From contig NZ_JACXJA010000031.1 in assembly GCF_014705615.1 (NCBI RefSeq), positions 53,205 through 117,204 on the forward strand: a DNA stretch of 64,000 nucleotides, given 5' to 3'. This DNA is from Paenibacillus oceani (GTDB lineage: Bacteria; Bacillota; Bacilli; Paenibacillales; NBRC-103111). This document shows, piece by piece, positions 37,172 through 46,804 of the stretch. Both the position numbers and the translations under genes were made by a program. The number at the start of each line of letters is the position of its first letter. Position 1 is the stretch's first letter. The notes beneath the pieces are model-generated. The model was given only the letters and a program-made list of their open reading frames with translations. It was not told the origin of the DNA and did not search any database.

Positions 37172-37252
37172 TAGAGGTTGTTCATAAAGCCCATTTCCTA
37201 GCTTCATCCGATCTTCTCGGTGCTGAAAACCGGACTTATTGAACTCGCTCTA
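37172..37252. repeat. MITE-like inverted repeat, copy 1
   Basis: Begins TAGAGGTTGTTCA and ends with a partly complementary sequence (reverse complement GAGCGAGTTCAATAAGTCC), so the 80 bases can fold back on themselves. A close copy of the first 22 bases is at 54296-54317. It lies between glucokinase and rapZ. Confidence 0.45.
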
Positions 37253-37266
37253 CTACTGTATGAGGC

Positions 37267-38214
37267 TTACTTCAAATTTAATCCGGCCGCTCCCACAACA
37301 CCCGCGTCGTTTCCAAGCGTAGCCGGAACGATATCAACACCTTGAGCGAACACTTCAGGAACGTTCTGAACGTACACTTTGCGGATCTCATCGAACAAAA
37401 TATCGCCGGCTTTGGATACGCCGCCGCCAATGACAAACCTTTGCGGATTCAATACAACCGCCACAGCCGCCATCGCTTTGCCCAAATAATACGCTGCCCG
37501 CTTCACGATGCGGATCGCCACTTCATCCCCGTCTTTGGCCGCATCGAATACGTCCTTCGCCGAGATTGTTTCATTCAGCGATAGCGAAGTCGCTTCGCCG
37601 CGGCCAACTGCATCCTTGGCCATCCGGACGATGCCTGTAGCAGACGAAACCGTTTCCACACAGCCCAGCTGGCCGCATCCGCACTGGATCGCTTCCAGGT
37701 CGGGAACGACCTTAATGTGACCCAGCTCCCCGGCCATTCCCCGGAAGCCTTGATAGATCCGGCCGTCGATAATAATGCCGCCGCCTACCCCCGTTCCAAG
37801 CGTGAAAGCAACGATATGTTTGAGGCCTGCGCCCGCTCCGCTCCAAGCTTCTCCGAGCGCCGCCACGTTTGCGTCATTGTCCAGCGCTACCGGAAGCCCA
37901 AGTCGCGATTCCAGCTCGCTCTTCACGGCAACGTCTTTCCATTTCAAGTTCGGTGCGAACAGGACGACTCCGTTTGCCAAATCGATAAATCCGGCAATTC
38001 CAGCTCCAACGCCGGCCACCTGTTCCCACTGGTAGGTCGAGTCGGACACGATCTTCTTTACATATTGCGCAATACGGTCAAGCACCGCTTCGGGACCGTC
38101 TTCTGCTCCAGTAGGCCCTTCATAAGTGTGAAGCAGCTTACCTTGCTCGTCGCAAATGCCCACCTTAATATTGGTGCCGCCCAAATCCACTCCGACATAA
38201 ATCTTCTCCGACAT
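37267..38214 (-). CDS. glcK: ROK-family glucokinase
   Basis: 315 residues of the ROK family. The ATP-binding motif VGVDLGGTNIKVG is near the start; the catalytic region is ALDNDANVAALGEAW, and the ROK zinc site is CGCGQLGCVETV. It phosphorylates glucose with ATP in the cytoplasm. The ATG at 38214 is preferred because GAGGTGA lies eight bases before it. Close to yvcK, CggR and HprK functions in sugar control, but no operator is visible here. Confidence 0.94.
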   Translation of the reverse strand: MSEKIYVGVDLGGTNIKVGICDEQGKLLHTYEGPTGAEDGPEAVLDRIAQYVKKIVSDSTYQWEQVAGVGAGIAGFIDLANGVVLFAPNLKWKDVAVKSELESRLGLPVALDNDANVAALGEAWSGAGAGLKHIVAFTLGTGVGGGIIIDGRIYQGFRGMAGELGHIKVVPDLEAIQCGCGQLGCVETVSSATGIVRMAKDAVGRGEATSLSLNETISAKDVFDAAKDGDEVAIRIVKRAAYYLGKAMAAVAVVLNPQRFVIGGGVSKAGDILFDEIRKVYVQNVPEVFAQGVDIVPATLGNDAGVVGAAGLNLK

Positions 38215-38345
38215 TCCCAATGTCACCTCAACCGAAATTGTATTCTACTGTTCCAACTATAAGCCAACCCACCTATTAGGTCAAGTAAAGCGGGAGGCTC
38301 CAAAAGGGCGGAAAAGTCCGTCTCCGCACCCGTGCAACTATTGGA

Positions 38346-38374
38346 AAAGGAAAAGGGAGAACCCGGGTTCTCCC
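38346..38374 (-). terminator. trxB terminator
   Basis: Perfect stem GGGAGAACCC/GGGTTCTCCC followed on the minus strand by TTTTCC, 17 bases after the trxB stop. Confidence 0.85.
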
Positions 38375-38391
38375 TACGATTCGTTGTCCAA

Positions 38392-39339
38392 TTACAGCGA
38401 CTTGCTCCAGTCGTGAACCGCGTTTCCTTCCAGAAACTTCTCGCAATCGAGCGCCGCCATACAGCCGCTGCCCGCTGCCGTAATCGCTTGGCGGTACTTG
38501 TGATCCTGCACGTCTCCGCAAGCGAACACGCCGGGCACGTTGGTCTCGGACGTTCCTGGAGTAACGAGCAGATAGCCGATCTCGTCGGTTTTCAGCTGGC
38601 CGTTAAGGAATCGCGTATTCGGCGTATGCCCGATCGCTACGAAGATACCGTCCGTCTCGATGATCTCTTCCACTCCGGTCGTGCTGTCTTTCACTTTCAG
38701 GCCCGTAACTCCCTTGTCGCCCGACACGACTTCGACCGGAGCCTTGTTCAAGCTCCAAGTAATCTTCGAGTTTTCGCGGGCGCGGTCCTGCATGATTTTG
38801 GAAGCGCGAAGCTCGTCGCGGCGATGCACGATGCGTACTTCGGTAGCGAAGCGGGTCAGGAAGTTCGCTTCTTCCATCGCGGAGTCTCCGCCGCCGACCA
38901 CGATAATCTTTTTGCCGCGGAAGAAAAATCCGTCGCAGGTGGCGCAGGTGCTGACGCCGCGTCCCATGCTTTCCTTCTCGTTAGGAATGCCGAGCAGCTT
39001 GGCTGATGCTCCGGTGGATATAATAAGCGTCTCGGCAACAAGCTCCTCGCCGCCTTCGATCTTCAGCTTGAACGGACGGTTCGACATGTCGACCTCGTTC
39101 ACCCAGCCGGTGCGGAATTGCGCGCCGAACCGTTCGGCCTGCTTGCGCATATTATCCATCAGCTCAGGACCCATGATGCCTTCCGGAAAGCCCGGGAAAT
39201 TTTCTACTTCCGTCGTCGTGGTCAGCTGTCCGCCCGGCTCCGGTCCTTCGATAACGAGCGGATTCAGGTTGGCCCGAGCCAAATAGATAGCGGCTGTAAG
39301 TCCCGCAGGACCTGTGCCGATTACAATCGTTTTGTACAT
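38392..39339 (-). CDS. trxB: Thioredoxin reductase
   Basis: 315 residues. The FAD-binding GTGPAGLTAAIYLARA is at the start, the redox pair is C132/C135 in CATCDG, and the NADPH-binding GGGDSAMEEA follows. The C-terminal GVFACGDVQDHKYRQAITAAG is the FAD-contacting signature. It passes electrons from NADPH to thioredoxin. The start has GAAGGAGGAG upstream. Alone between glucokinase and the TPR protein, as in Bacillus. Confidence 0.98.
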   Translation of the reverse strand: MYKTIVIGTGPAGLTAAIYLARANLNPLVIEGPEPGGQLTTTTEVENFPGFPEGIMGPELMDNMRKQAERFGAQFRTGWVNEVDMSNRPFKLKIEGGEELVAETLIISTGASAKLLGIPNEKESMGRGVSTCATCDGFFFRGKKIIVVGGGDSAMEEANFLTRFATEVRIVHRRDELRASKIMQDRARENSKITWSLNKAPVEVVSGDKGVTGLKVKDSTTGVEEIIETDGIFVAIGHTPNTRFLNGQLKTDEIGYLLVTPGTSETNVPGVFACGDVQDHKYRQAITAAGSGCMAALDCEKFLEGNAVHDWSKSL

Positions 39340-39407
39340 GCTTATTCTCCTCCTTCGCTTCCTGCTTGTGATTGGCTGTATATCCCCTTCAAACGCATGG
39401 GGTTGGA

Positions 39408-41150
39408 TCAGAACGGCTCCGAGCTGGTCAGCTTCGGAAAGATCGCGTCCATTTTTTCTTTAAGGCCGCAGGCGACGTCGATTACTTTGACGTTTTTGCT
39501 TACGGTGGTGACGGATACGCCGTAACGGATTGCGACTTCATGGTAAGAGATCGCTCTGCGGTGCATTTTGGCCGTCAAATATTCCAGCGCGGCGGCCCAG
39601 CCTTCCACTTTGCCGATTCGGGGAGCGTCCGGGTACACCCGGGTTAGAAACTCTACCCATAGCGTCTCCAAGTCGTGCTGTTGAATCATGTCGTACCGTT
39701 TATCCATTTTTCGGAGGGCGGCTTCCATGACATCCTGCCACTTGTCCTTCCACACCGGCAGATGCGGCGACCATGGCGAAGACTGCAATGGCGTCTCCCG
39801 GCCGTCCAGATTGACGTAGATCGGCTCCTTCGCGCGCATGCTGCGCAGCACGAAGATAGCGACCTTCTTTAAATATTCGTCTTCCTCCGGATCGAGCAAA
39901 AATTCGCGAAGCGCGTCCTCCACCTCGCTGTCGGCAATAATGCCGAACGCCTGAATGACTTGAAGCTTCGTCTCTACGTCGCCATGCCGCAGTGCCCAGA
40001 AAAACGAAGAACGCACGAGCGGGTCCCGCTTCAGATGATCGGGAATGCCGTCCGTCGCTGTCTCCAGCACGCGAAACTGCTCTTCGAACGGTAGATGGTA
40101 ATGATAACCGACCGATTTCTTATTCCCTGCTTCCGCATCCCTCAACTGAGTCAAGTAATACCGGGGAATATCCGTGCCCGGATCGAGCTTCTCGACGGTC
40201 CGCCACAGCTTCTCCGCTTCGGCGTATTTGCCGATATTATAAGCCGCCACCGCGGTGTAGTGATAAAGACAAGGATCAAGACCGGACTCGCCGGATTTGA
40301 GCAGTCGCCGGAACAACCGGTGGGCGGTTTCGTGCTCGGATAGTATGCCCATTGTCGTCGCCAGCTTGAAGATGTGATCATGGTGCATCGGATACGTTTT
40401 CCGCAAGCTTACGAGCAGTTCGCCGAGTTCCTCCCGGTTCCCGCTATGCTGGTGGAAGATGGCGAGGTTGCACAAGGCGTGCAAATTCCCCGGGTCCAGC
40501 TCCAGCACTTGATGGATCGACGTCATCGCTTTGTCGAACAAGCCCATATAATAATAGGCAAGCGCGAGATTGTTGCGGGCGGCCATAAAGTCCGGCGACT
40601 TTTTCACCAGCTTCTCGAGAATGCGCACCGCCTCGGAAAATTTGCCTTCTTCCAGCAGCGTACGCGCCCGGTCATGCTCAAACAGCCCTTCCCTGCTTTT
40701 GATCGAGGTGAGCTTCGTCGGCCGTTCCAGCTCATATCCGAGCAGGTCCATCATTTCTTCCGCTTCGTCCAGATACTGGCCGTTCGGATCGTGTTCCAAA
40801 TAATAAACGAGCGCCTCTTCGGCCGCTTCGTAGTTTTCCATGTTGGCGTAATTGTTTGCCATATAAAAATAACATTCCGTCATGGACGGATCGATTTGTT
40901 CGACAATATGCTGCAGAATCCGGTTCGATTCCTCATAATCGCCCGTTTCCGACAATACGCCGGCCAGGTTGCAATGGTTGACCGGATTATCCGGTTCGAA
41001 CTCGACGGCCCGCCGGAAGTATTTCAACGCCTTATCGTAACGGTGACGGTCCAAAGACTGGACGGCTCTTTCGAAAAAGAACGTGGCATCCATTTCGACC
41101 GTGATGACGTTGCGCTTTTTCGTCTTGGCCACATGCTTTTTCTTTGCCAT
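39408..41150 (-). CDS. Tetratricopeptide-repeat protein (YvcD-like)
   Basis: 580 residues, soluble. Several TPR units are visible in the first 300 residues (YDKALKYFRRAVEFEPDNP, YEAAEEALVYYLEHDP, FSEAVRILEKLVKKSPDF, DKAMTSIHQVLELDP), and a less regular C-terminal half ends in a helix-turn-helix-like stretch (ISYHEVAIRYGVSVTTVSKN). A TPR protein occupies the same place in B. subtilis (yvcD), between trxB and the his operon. It probably mediates protein contacts; the C-terminal motif suggests it might also touch DNA. Function not known. Confidence 0.85.
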   Translation of the reverse strand: MAKKKHVAKTKKRNVITVEMDATFFFERAVQSLDRHRYDKALKYFRRAVEFEPDNPVNHCNLAGVLSETGDYEESNRILQHIVEQIDPSMTECYFYMANNYANMENYEAAEEALVYYLEHDPNGQYLDEAEEMMDLLGYELERPTKLTSIKSREGLFEHDRARTLLEEGKFSEAVRILEKLVKKSPDFMAARNNLALAYYYMGLFDKAMTSIHQVLELDPGNLHALCNLAIFHQHSGNREELGELLVSLRKTYPMHHDHIFKLATTMGILSEHETAHRLFRRLLKSGESGLDPCLYHYTAVAAYNIGKYAEAEKLWRTVEKLDPGTDIPRYYLTQLRDAEAGNKKSVGYHYHLPFEEQFRVLETATDGIPDHLKRDPLVRSSFFWALRHGDVETKLQVIQAFGIIADSEVEDALREFLLDPEEDEYLKKVAIFVLRSMRAKEPIYVNLDGRETPLQSSPWSPHLPVWKDKWQDVMEAALRKMDKRYDMIQQHDLETLWVEFLTRVYPDAPRIGKVEGWAAALEYLTAKMHRRAISYHEVAIRYGVSVTTVSKNVKVIDVACGLKEKMDAIFPKLTSSEPF

Positions 41151-41282
41151 ACTTCAGACACCTCCGGCAACTCTACTTATTACCTCAAAGTATAACACAC
41201 ATCCGGCGAGTTTACCTACTGCTTTGCTGGCATTTCGCGGCGGCGTCCGGCCGGAGGTCGGCCTGATTGCAATAGGCGAGCC

Positions 41283-42233
41283 TTACACGCCGCCGTATTT
41301 GAACAGCGTGCTGATCGATCCGCCCTCGCGGATGATCCGTATGGCGTCGGAGAACAAGTGGGCGAGCGACAGCACTTTGAACCGCTCCGGATGTCCGTCC
41401 GGAAGCGCGATCGAATCGGTAATGACCACTTCCCGGATATTCGGGTGATCCAGCCGCTGAAGCGCCGGTCCCGAGAAGATCGGATGCGTCGCACAGACGA
41501 AGCAGTCCTCCGCTCCCCGTTCCTTGAGACCTTCCACGACTTTAATAATCGAATTGCCGGTGTCGATCATGTCTTCAATAATGATCGGAGTGCGGCCTTC
41601 CACGTCGCCGATGACGTGCGTAATCGTCGCTTCGTTGTGGGCATGGCGCTTCTTGATCATGATCGCGAACGGAGCGTTGAGAATGTTCGCCAAATTTTCG
41701 GCGGTAGACGCACGTCCGACGTCCGGAGAGACGACGACCGGGTTCGGAATCTTTTTGTTGCGGATATAATCGCTGATCAGATCCAGCGAGGTCATGTGGT
41801 TAACCGGTATATTAAAGAAGCCCTGAATGGCCGGCGCATGCAGATCGACCGTCACGATGCTGCTGGCGCCCGCGGTCGTCAACAGATCGGCTACCAGCTT
41901 GGCCGATATCGGTTCGCGAGGAGCGGCTTTGCGTTCCTGTCTGGAATAACCATAGTACGGGATGACAAGGTTGATCGTTCTGGCGGATGCCCTCTTAGCC
42001 GCATCGATCATAACAAGCAGCTCTACGAAATGATCGTTGATCGGATGCGAGAACGTCTGTACCAGGAAGACGTCGCAATTTCGGACCGACTCCTCGTACA
42101 GGCAGTACACTTCGCCGCTCTTGAAGCGGGAAAGCTTGATTTGACCGAGCGGAATACCCAGTTCGGCGCAGATGCTTGCGGCGAGCTTCGGATTGGACGA
42201 TCCGGAAAAAATTTTACAATTGTCCTTGTACAT
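41283..42233 (-). CDS. prs: Ribose-phosphate pyrophosphokinase
   Basis: 316 residues. Class I PRPP synthetase: VIPYYGYSRQERK is the catalytic flexible loop region, VTVDLHAPAIQGFF the metal site, and IIEDMIDTGNSI the ribose-5-phosphate loop. It makes PRPP from ribose 5-phosphate and ATP for nucleotide, NAD, tryptophan and histidine synthesis. A copy next to the his operon makes sense because HisG consumes PRPP; in many Paenibacillaceae a second, general prs lies elsewhere. AGGAGGTAACC precedes the ATG. Confidence 0.95.
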   Translation of the reverse strand: MYKDNCKIFSGSSNPKLAASICAELGIPLGQIKLSRFKSGEVYCLYEESVRNCDVFLVQTFSHPINDHFVELLVMIDAAKRASARTINLVIPYYGYSRQERKAAPREPISAKLVADLLTTAGASSIVTVDLHAPAIQGFFNIPVNHMTSLDLISDYIRNKKIPNPVVVSPDVGRASTAENLANILNAPFAIMIKKRHAHNEATITHVIGDVEGRTPIIIEDMIDTGNSIIKVVEGLKERGAEDCFVCATHPIFSGPALQRLDHPNIREVVITDSIALPDGHPERFKVLSLAHLFSDAIRIIREGGSISTLFKYGGV

Positions 42234-42662
42234 GGTTACCTCCTAGAAATGGTTGAAGCCTTCCAGCACGTTTCATCAATTATTAACTTGTTTCGACAAT
42301 ACCCAGGCGTGCCTGTCCAAGCACTATTATACTCCCTCGACAAGTTTTTTCAAAAGCTTTCAGTTCCGCATTTCATCAATTCGTCACAAATAGCCCTGTT
42401 TTACTTCCAAATCCGACCGAAAAAAAGTCAAGTTTAAGCATCTTCTGGAAATAAAGGCGAATCCACCGGCTGGACTGCGCATCTTCCTTAGTCGGTTAGC
42501 ATCTCCATCCCGGCCCGGATTACGTATCGGATATAAGAAAAGCTTCTAAACGAAGCCTTTTCCACGACGCAGCCCCCTGCGTAAGAGGTCGCTTTCCTAG
42601 GTTCAAAATGTCTCGATTCGCTTTAACACTTTAGCGAACTCAAACTTTCTGGCGTAAATCGT
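42234..42662. other. Long intergenic region between prs and the his operon
   Basis: About 430 bases without a convincing gene. It contains a hairpin AAAAGCTTC...GAAGCCTTTT near 42537-42562, which may be a bidirectional terminator, and presumably the prs promoter. No riboswitch or T-box pattern was recognised. Confidence 0.4.
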
Positions 42663-42707
42663 AAAAAAACACCCACCCTTACTCCATAATGACAAGTCTC
42701 GGGTGGG
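42663..42707 (-). terminator. his operon terminator
   Basis: Minus strand CCCACCC and GGGTGGG around a 22-base loop, followed by a T-run; 27 bases after the hisIE stop. Confidence 0.8.
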
Positions 42708-42733
42708 ATCGTCCTATTCGATACGTTTCAGGC

Positions 42734-43423
42734 TCAACTGATCGCGTAATCGCTTTTTTGTTTCATATACCGGCGCTCGAGCTCTCCGAGCAGGTCGTCG
42801 AGCGGCAGCTTCTGCTCGCGCAGCAGCACCATCAGATGGAAGATCAGGTCGCTCGCTTCATAGCGTAGCTCTTCGTGGCTGCGGTTTTTGGCTGCGATGA
42901 TCACTTCGCCCGCTTCTTCGCCGACTTTCTTCAATATTTTATCGACGCCTTTCTCGAACAAATACGTCGTGTACGCCCCTTCCGGACGTTCCGCGTCGCG
43001 CTGGGCGATCGTCGCCTCCAGCTTCTCGAGAATCTCGAACCGGTTCTTCGGCTCGGAAGTTGCCTCGCTTCCTTCCGCTCCGCTCACACCCGCGACATTA
43101 TAGAAGCAGCTGTACTTGCCGGTATGGCAAGCCGGCCCCGTCTGCTCCACCGTCACGAGCAGCGTATCGCCGTCACAGTCGTAGCGCAGCGAGCGAACCT
43201 TCTGGATATGTCCGGATGTCGCCCCTTTATGCCACAGCTCCGAACGGGAACGGCTCCAAAACCAGGTTTCCCCGGACTCGGCCGTAAGCTTCAGCGATTC
43301 CCGGTTCATGTAGGCGAGCATGAGCACTTCCTTGCTGACCGCATCCTGCACGATAGCCGGAACTAGCCCCGCCTCATCCCATTTGATCGCATCCGCCAGC
43401 TGTTCAGATGTTTGACCGCTCAT
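42734..43423 (-). CDS. hisI: HisIE: phosphoribosyl-AMP cyclohydrolase and phosphoribosyl-ATP pyrophosphatase
   Basis: 229 residues in two domains. The N-terminal cyclohydrolase (about 1-120) has the metal site YDCDGDTLL and [11 protein letters not shown]; the C-terminal pyrophosphatase (about 130-225) has [12 protein letters not shown] with the Mg-binding Glu residues. It catalyses steps two and three of histidine synthesis. Last gene of the operon; its start overlaps the hisF stop by four bases. Confidence 0.96.
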   Translation of the reverse strand: MSGQTSEQLADAIKWDEAGLVPAIVQDAVSKEVLMLAYMNRESLKLTAESGETWFWSRSRSELWHKGATSGHIQKVRSLRYDCDGDTLLVTVEQTGPACHTGKYSCFYNVAGVSGAEGSEATSEPKNRFEILEKLEATIAQRDAERPEGAYTTYLFEKGVDKILKKVGEEAGEVIIAAKNRSHEELRYEASDLIFHLMVLLREQKLPLDDLLGELERRYMKQKSDYAIS

Positions 43424-44178
43424 CGGACCTCCACTCCTTTGCCTCTCAGATCGTCCTTAACCTCTTGAATCGTCATCTCTTTATAGTGAAAAATCGTCGC
43501 GGCAAGTCCGGCGTCGGCTTTGCCTTGCGTGAAAACGTCGTAGAAATGCTCCTTGCTTCCCGCTCCGCCTGAGGCGATAACCGGAATGCCGAGGCTTTCC
43601 GATACCGCCTTCGTCAGCGCCAGGTCGAAGCCGTCCTTCGTACCGTCCGCATCCATGCTCGTCAGCAGAATCTCCCCCGCTCCAAGCGCTTCCGCCTGCT
43701 GCGCCCATTCGAGCGCCTTGATGCCCGTCGCATTGCGTCCGCCGTGCGTGTACACTTCCCATTCGCCCCAAGACTCGTTGTACTTGGCGTCAATCGCGAC
43801 GACGATACATTGCGATCCGAATTTGGACGCGCCCTCTTCGATCAGACGCGGATTTTTGATCGCGGCCGTGTTGATCCCGATCTTGTCCGCGCCTGCGCGC
43901 AGAAGCCGCTTCATATCGTCCGTGCTGGAGATGCCGCCGCCGACCGTGAACGGAATCGTAATCTCCCCTGCCGTTTTCTTCACAACCTCGATCATCGTCG
44001 CGCGTCCCTCCACCGAGGCGGAGATATCGAGAAATACGAGTTCGTCCGCGCCTTCCCGGTCATACACGGCCGCAAGCTCGACCGGATCGCCGGCATCCCG
44101 CAGGTTGACAAAATTGACGCCTTTTACGACCCGTCCGTCCTTCACGTCCAGACAAGGTATAATCCGTTTCGCCAGCAT
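43420..44178 (-). CDS. hisF: Imidazole glycerol phosphate synthase, cyclase subunit
   Basis: 252 residues, a TIM barrel. [21 protein letters not shown] begins the first strand (catalytic Asp11-type residue), and [13 protein letters not shown] carries the second Asp. Together with HisH it makes imidazole glycerol phosphate and AICAR from PRFAR and ammonia. The start at 44178 is set by similarity; the longer frame adds residues not in the family. It directly follows hisH with only about 100 bases between, where hisA normally lies. Confidence 0.96.
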   Translation of the reverse strand: MLAKRIIPCLDVKDGRVVKGVNFVNLRDAGDPVELAAVYDREGADELVFLDISASVEGRATMIEVVKKTAGEITIPFTVGGGISSTDDMKRLLRAGADKIGINTAAIKNPRLIEEGASKFGSQCIVVAIDAKYNESWGEWEVYTHGGRNATGIKALEWAQQAEALGAGEILLTSMDADGTKDGFDLALTKAVSESLGIPVIASGGAGSKEHFYDVFTQGKADAGLAATIFHYKEMTIQEVKDDLRGKGVEVR

Positions 44179-44281
44179 AGTCTCTTCCCCCCGCTTTTCT
44201 TCCATAGTGAACTGACAACACTTCTCTCCCCGTCAAGGCAATCTGCCCTCACCGGATAAAACGGATAAACAGCCGACGTCG

Positions 44282-44884
44282 TCAGCGGCAAAGCTTCAGG
44301 AACCGCTCCAGCAGCTTCATGCCGAGATCACTGCTCTTCTCCGGATGAAACTGCATCCCGTACACGTTACCCCGTCCGACAATCGCCGTGACCGCCTGGT
44401 AATAATCCGTCGTAGCGAGCAGATCGTTCGTTTCCTCCGGAATGACATGGTACGAGTGGACAAAGTAAACGTGTCCTTCCTCCAGCCCTTCCAGCAATGG
44501 CGAGGAGCGGCGGAACGACAACCGGTTCCAGCCCATATGCGGCACTTTGTAAGGCCCGCGGAAGCGGACGACTTTGCCTGGCAGCAAATTCAGCCCGTTA
44601 TGCTGCCCGTGCTCCTCGCTTTCGGTGAACAGCAGCTGCATCCCGAGGCAAATGCCCAGCAGCGGCTTGCCGCTAGCGGCGTACTCCAGCACCGTTTCCT
44701 TCAACCCGGTCTCGCGAAGATTGCTCATCGCGTCGCCGAATGCACCGACACCCGGGAGCACCGCCCCGCTTGCAGACAGGATAACCTCAGGATCGGACGT
44801 TACGACCGCTTCAAACCCTAACCGCTCGACCGCTTTGCTTACGCTGTGCAAATTCCCCATGCCGTAATCGATAATGGCGATCAC
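44282..44884 (-). CDS. hisH: Imidazole glycerol phosphate synthase, glutaminase subunit
   Basis: 200 residues, a class I glutaminase. The nucleophile is C79 in LGICLGMQLLF, and the His/Glu pair lies in VYGMQFHPEKSSDLG. It makes ammonia for HisF. It lies four bases after the hisB stop, so translation is probably coupled. Start ATG (MIAIIDYGMGNL) matches the family exactly. Confidence 0.97.
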   Translation of the reverse strand: MIAIIDYGMGNLHSVSKAVERLGFEAVVTSDPEVILSASGAVLPGVGAFGDAMSNLRETGLKETVLEYAASGKPLLGICLGMQLLFTESEEHGQHNGLNLLPGKVVRFRGPYKVPHMGWNRLSFRRSSPLLEGLEEGHVYFVHSYHVIPEETNDLLATTDYYQAVTAIVGRGNVYGMQFHPEKSSDLGMKLLERFLKLCR

Positions 44885-44887
44885 GCG

Positions 44888-45496
44888 TTAGAGCACTCCC
44901 TTCGTAGACGGAACGCCCTGAACGCGCGGATCGATCGTGGTCGCCTCGTCAAGCGCACGGCCCAGCGCCTTGAAGATCGCCTCCACCATATGGTGCGTAT
45001 TGCTACCGTAATGGACGATAACGTGCAGCGTCACTCGGGCTTCGAGCGCGAATTTCCACAAAAATTCGTGTACGAGCTCCGTCGTAAAGCTGCCTACCTG
45101 AGCGGAAGGGAACTCCGCCCGGTATTCAAGGTGAGGACGGTTGCTGATGTCGACCGCCACCTGGGCCAGCGCTTCGTCCATCGGCACGAATACGTTCGCA
45201 TAACGCTTAATCCCCCGCTTGTCGCCGAGCGCTTCGCGGAACGCCTGGCCGAGGCAGATGCCCATATCCTCCGTCGTATGGTGATCGTCGATCTCGATGT
45301 CGCCGTCGGCTTCGATCCGCAGATCGAACAGTCCGTGCTTCGTAAACAGGTCCAGCATATGGTTCATGAAATGGACATCGCTCTGAATCTCCGAAACCCC
45401 GGTACCGTCCACATTGAAAGCCAGCTTAATATTCGTTTCGTTTGTCTTCCGTTCGATGGCCGCCGTACGCGTTGGCCGATTCGCCGTATCGCTCAT
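44888..45496 (-). CDS. hisB: Imidazoleglycerol-phosphate dehydratase
   Basis: 202 residues, monofunctional (no N-terminal phosphatase as in enterobacteria). The two metal-binding His motifs are present: HFMNHMLDLFTKHG and DDHHTTEDMGICLG, and later HLVHEFLW-like and SNTHHMVEAIFKALG. It dehydrates imidazole glycerol phosphate. It overlaps hisD by four bases. Confidence 0.97.
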   Translation of the reverse strand: MSDTANRPTRTAAIERKTNETNIKLAFNVDGTGVSEIQSDVHFMNHMLDLFTKHGLFDLRIEADGDIEIDDHHTTEDMGICLGQAFREALGDKRGIKRYANVFVPMDEALAQVAVDISNRPHLEYRAEFPSAQVGSFTTELVHEFLWKFALEARVTLHVIVHYGSNTHHMVEAIFKALGRALDEATTIDPRVQGVPSTKGVL

Positions 45497-46785
45497 GTGC
45501 GCTTCCCTTCCTTTTCCAATCGAATTTGAACCGCCCTCGCGTGGGCTTCCAAGCCTTCGTGCTTCGCCAGCGTGATGATGTCCTCGCCGCTGCGCAGCAG
45601 CGCTTCCTTGCTGTAATGAATGACGCTCGACTTCTTCAGGAAGTCGTCGACGTTCAGCGGCGATGAGAACCGTGCCGTGCCGTTCGTCGGCAAAATATGG
45701 TTCGGTCCTGCATAATAGTCGCCTACAGGCTCCGTGCTGTACGGTCCGAGGAATATCGCGCCGGCATTTTCGATTCGCCCGAGCATGCCGAACGGCTCGC
45801 GGACGAGAATCTCCAGATGCTCCGGCGCCAGCCGGTTCGAGGTGGCGACCGCTTCCTCCTCGCTGTCCGCCATCAGGATCGCGCCCCGCTCGCGGATGGA
45901 GCGCTCGGCAATTTCTTTGCGCGGGAGCGACTCGAGCTGGCGGGCTACCTCTGCCTGAACCGACTCGGCGAGCGATTGCGAAGTGGTGACGAGGATGGAT
46001 GACGCCATCTCGTCATGCTCCGCCTGCGACAGCAGGTCGGCGGCGATATAAGCCGGGTCGGCGCTATCGTCGGCAAGCACCAGGATCTCGCTCGGGCCGG
46101 CGATACTGTCGATATCGACTACGCCGTACACGTACCGCTTCGCGAGAGCGACGTAGATGTTGCCCGGCCCGACGATCTTATCGACAGGCGGGATCGTAGC
46201 GGTGCCGTAGGCCAGTGCCCCGACCGCCTGAGCGCCTCCGACCCGGTACATTTCGCGAATGCCGGCTTCCGCCGCCGCGACCAGAATATACGGATCGATC
46301 CCTTCCTTGCCTCCCGTCGATGCCGGGGTCACCATCACGATCTCGGGCACTCCGGCCACTTGCGCCGGGATCGCGTTCATCAGCACGGACGACGGGTACG
46401 CCGCTTTGCCGCCCGGCACGTACAGTCCGACGCGCCGCAGCGGCCGGATGATCTGGCCGAGCGTCGTTCCGTCCGGCTGCACATCCATCCACGACGTACG
46501 CTTCTGCTTCTCGTGGAAGCTGCGGATATTGGCCGCCGCCCGTCTGAGCGCCTCGATAAACCGCGGCTCCACACGGTCATAAGCGGCCAGGATCTCCTGC
46601 TCCGTGACACGGAGCTGACCGGCCTCCAGCTTTACCCGGTCGAACCGCTCCGTATACCGCAGCACCGCGGCGTCTCCCTCCGTACGAACGGCATTCAAAA
46701 TCTCGTTAACCGCTGCATTCTGCTCCGGCGAGCCGTATTCCACTTCCCTCGCCAGCTTGAATTCGTTAGCCTTCATGATGCGCAC
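45493..46785 (-). CDS. hisD: Histidinol dehydrogenase
   Basis: 430 residues. It oxidises histidinol to histidine in two NAD-dependent steps. Signature IAGPSEILVLADDSADP, LLSQAEHDEMASSILVT and the later NAGAIFLGPYSTEPVGDYYAGPNHILPT (read as the segment near residues 335-365) are intact. The start is a GTG with AAAGGAGG eight bases upstream. It overlaps hisB by four bases and follows hisG closely. Confidence 0.97.
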   Translation of the reverse strand: MRIMKANEFKLAREVEYGSPEQNAAVNEILNAVRTEGDAAVLRYTERFDRVKLEAGQLRVTEQEILAAYDRVEPRFIEALRRAAANIRSFHEKQKRTSWMDVQPDGTTLGQIIRPLRRVGLYVPGGKAAYPSSVLMNAIPAQVAGVPEIVMVTPASTGGKEGIDPYILVAAAEAGIREMYRVGGAQAVGALAYGTATIPPVDKIVGPGNIYVALAKRYVYGVVDIDSIAGPSEILVLADDSADPAYIAADLLSQAEHDEMASSILVTTSQSLAESVQAEVARQLESLPRKEIAERSIRERGAILMADSEEEAVATSNRLAPEHLEILVREPFGMLGRIENAGAIFLGPYSTEPVGDYYAGPNHILPTNGTARFSSPLNVDDFLKKSSVIHYSKEALLRSGEDIITLAKHEGLEAHARAVQIRLEKEGKRT

Positions 46786-46804
46786 GTTGCCAGCCTCCTT
46801 TCGT

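Noticed and set aside
42537..42562. Riboswitch upstream of prs
   Set aside because: Only a simple hairpin with A and T tails is visible; no conserved riboswitch core was recognised.
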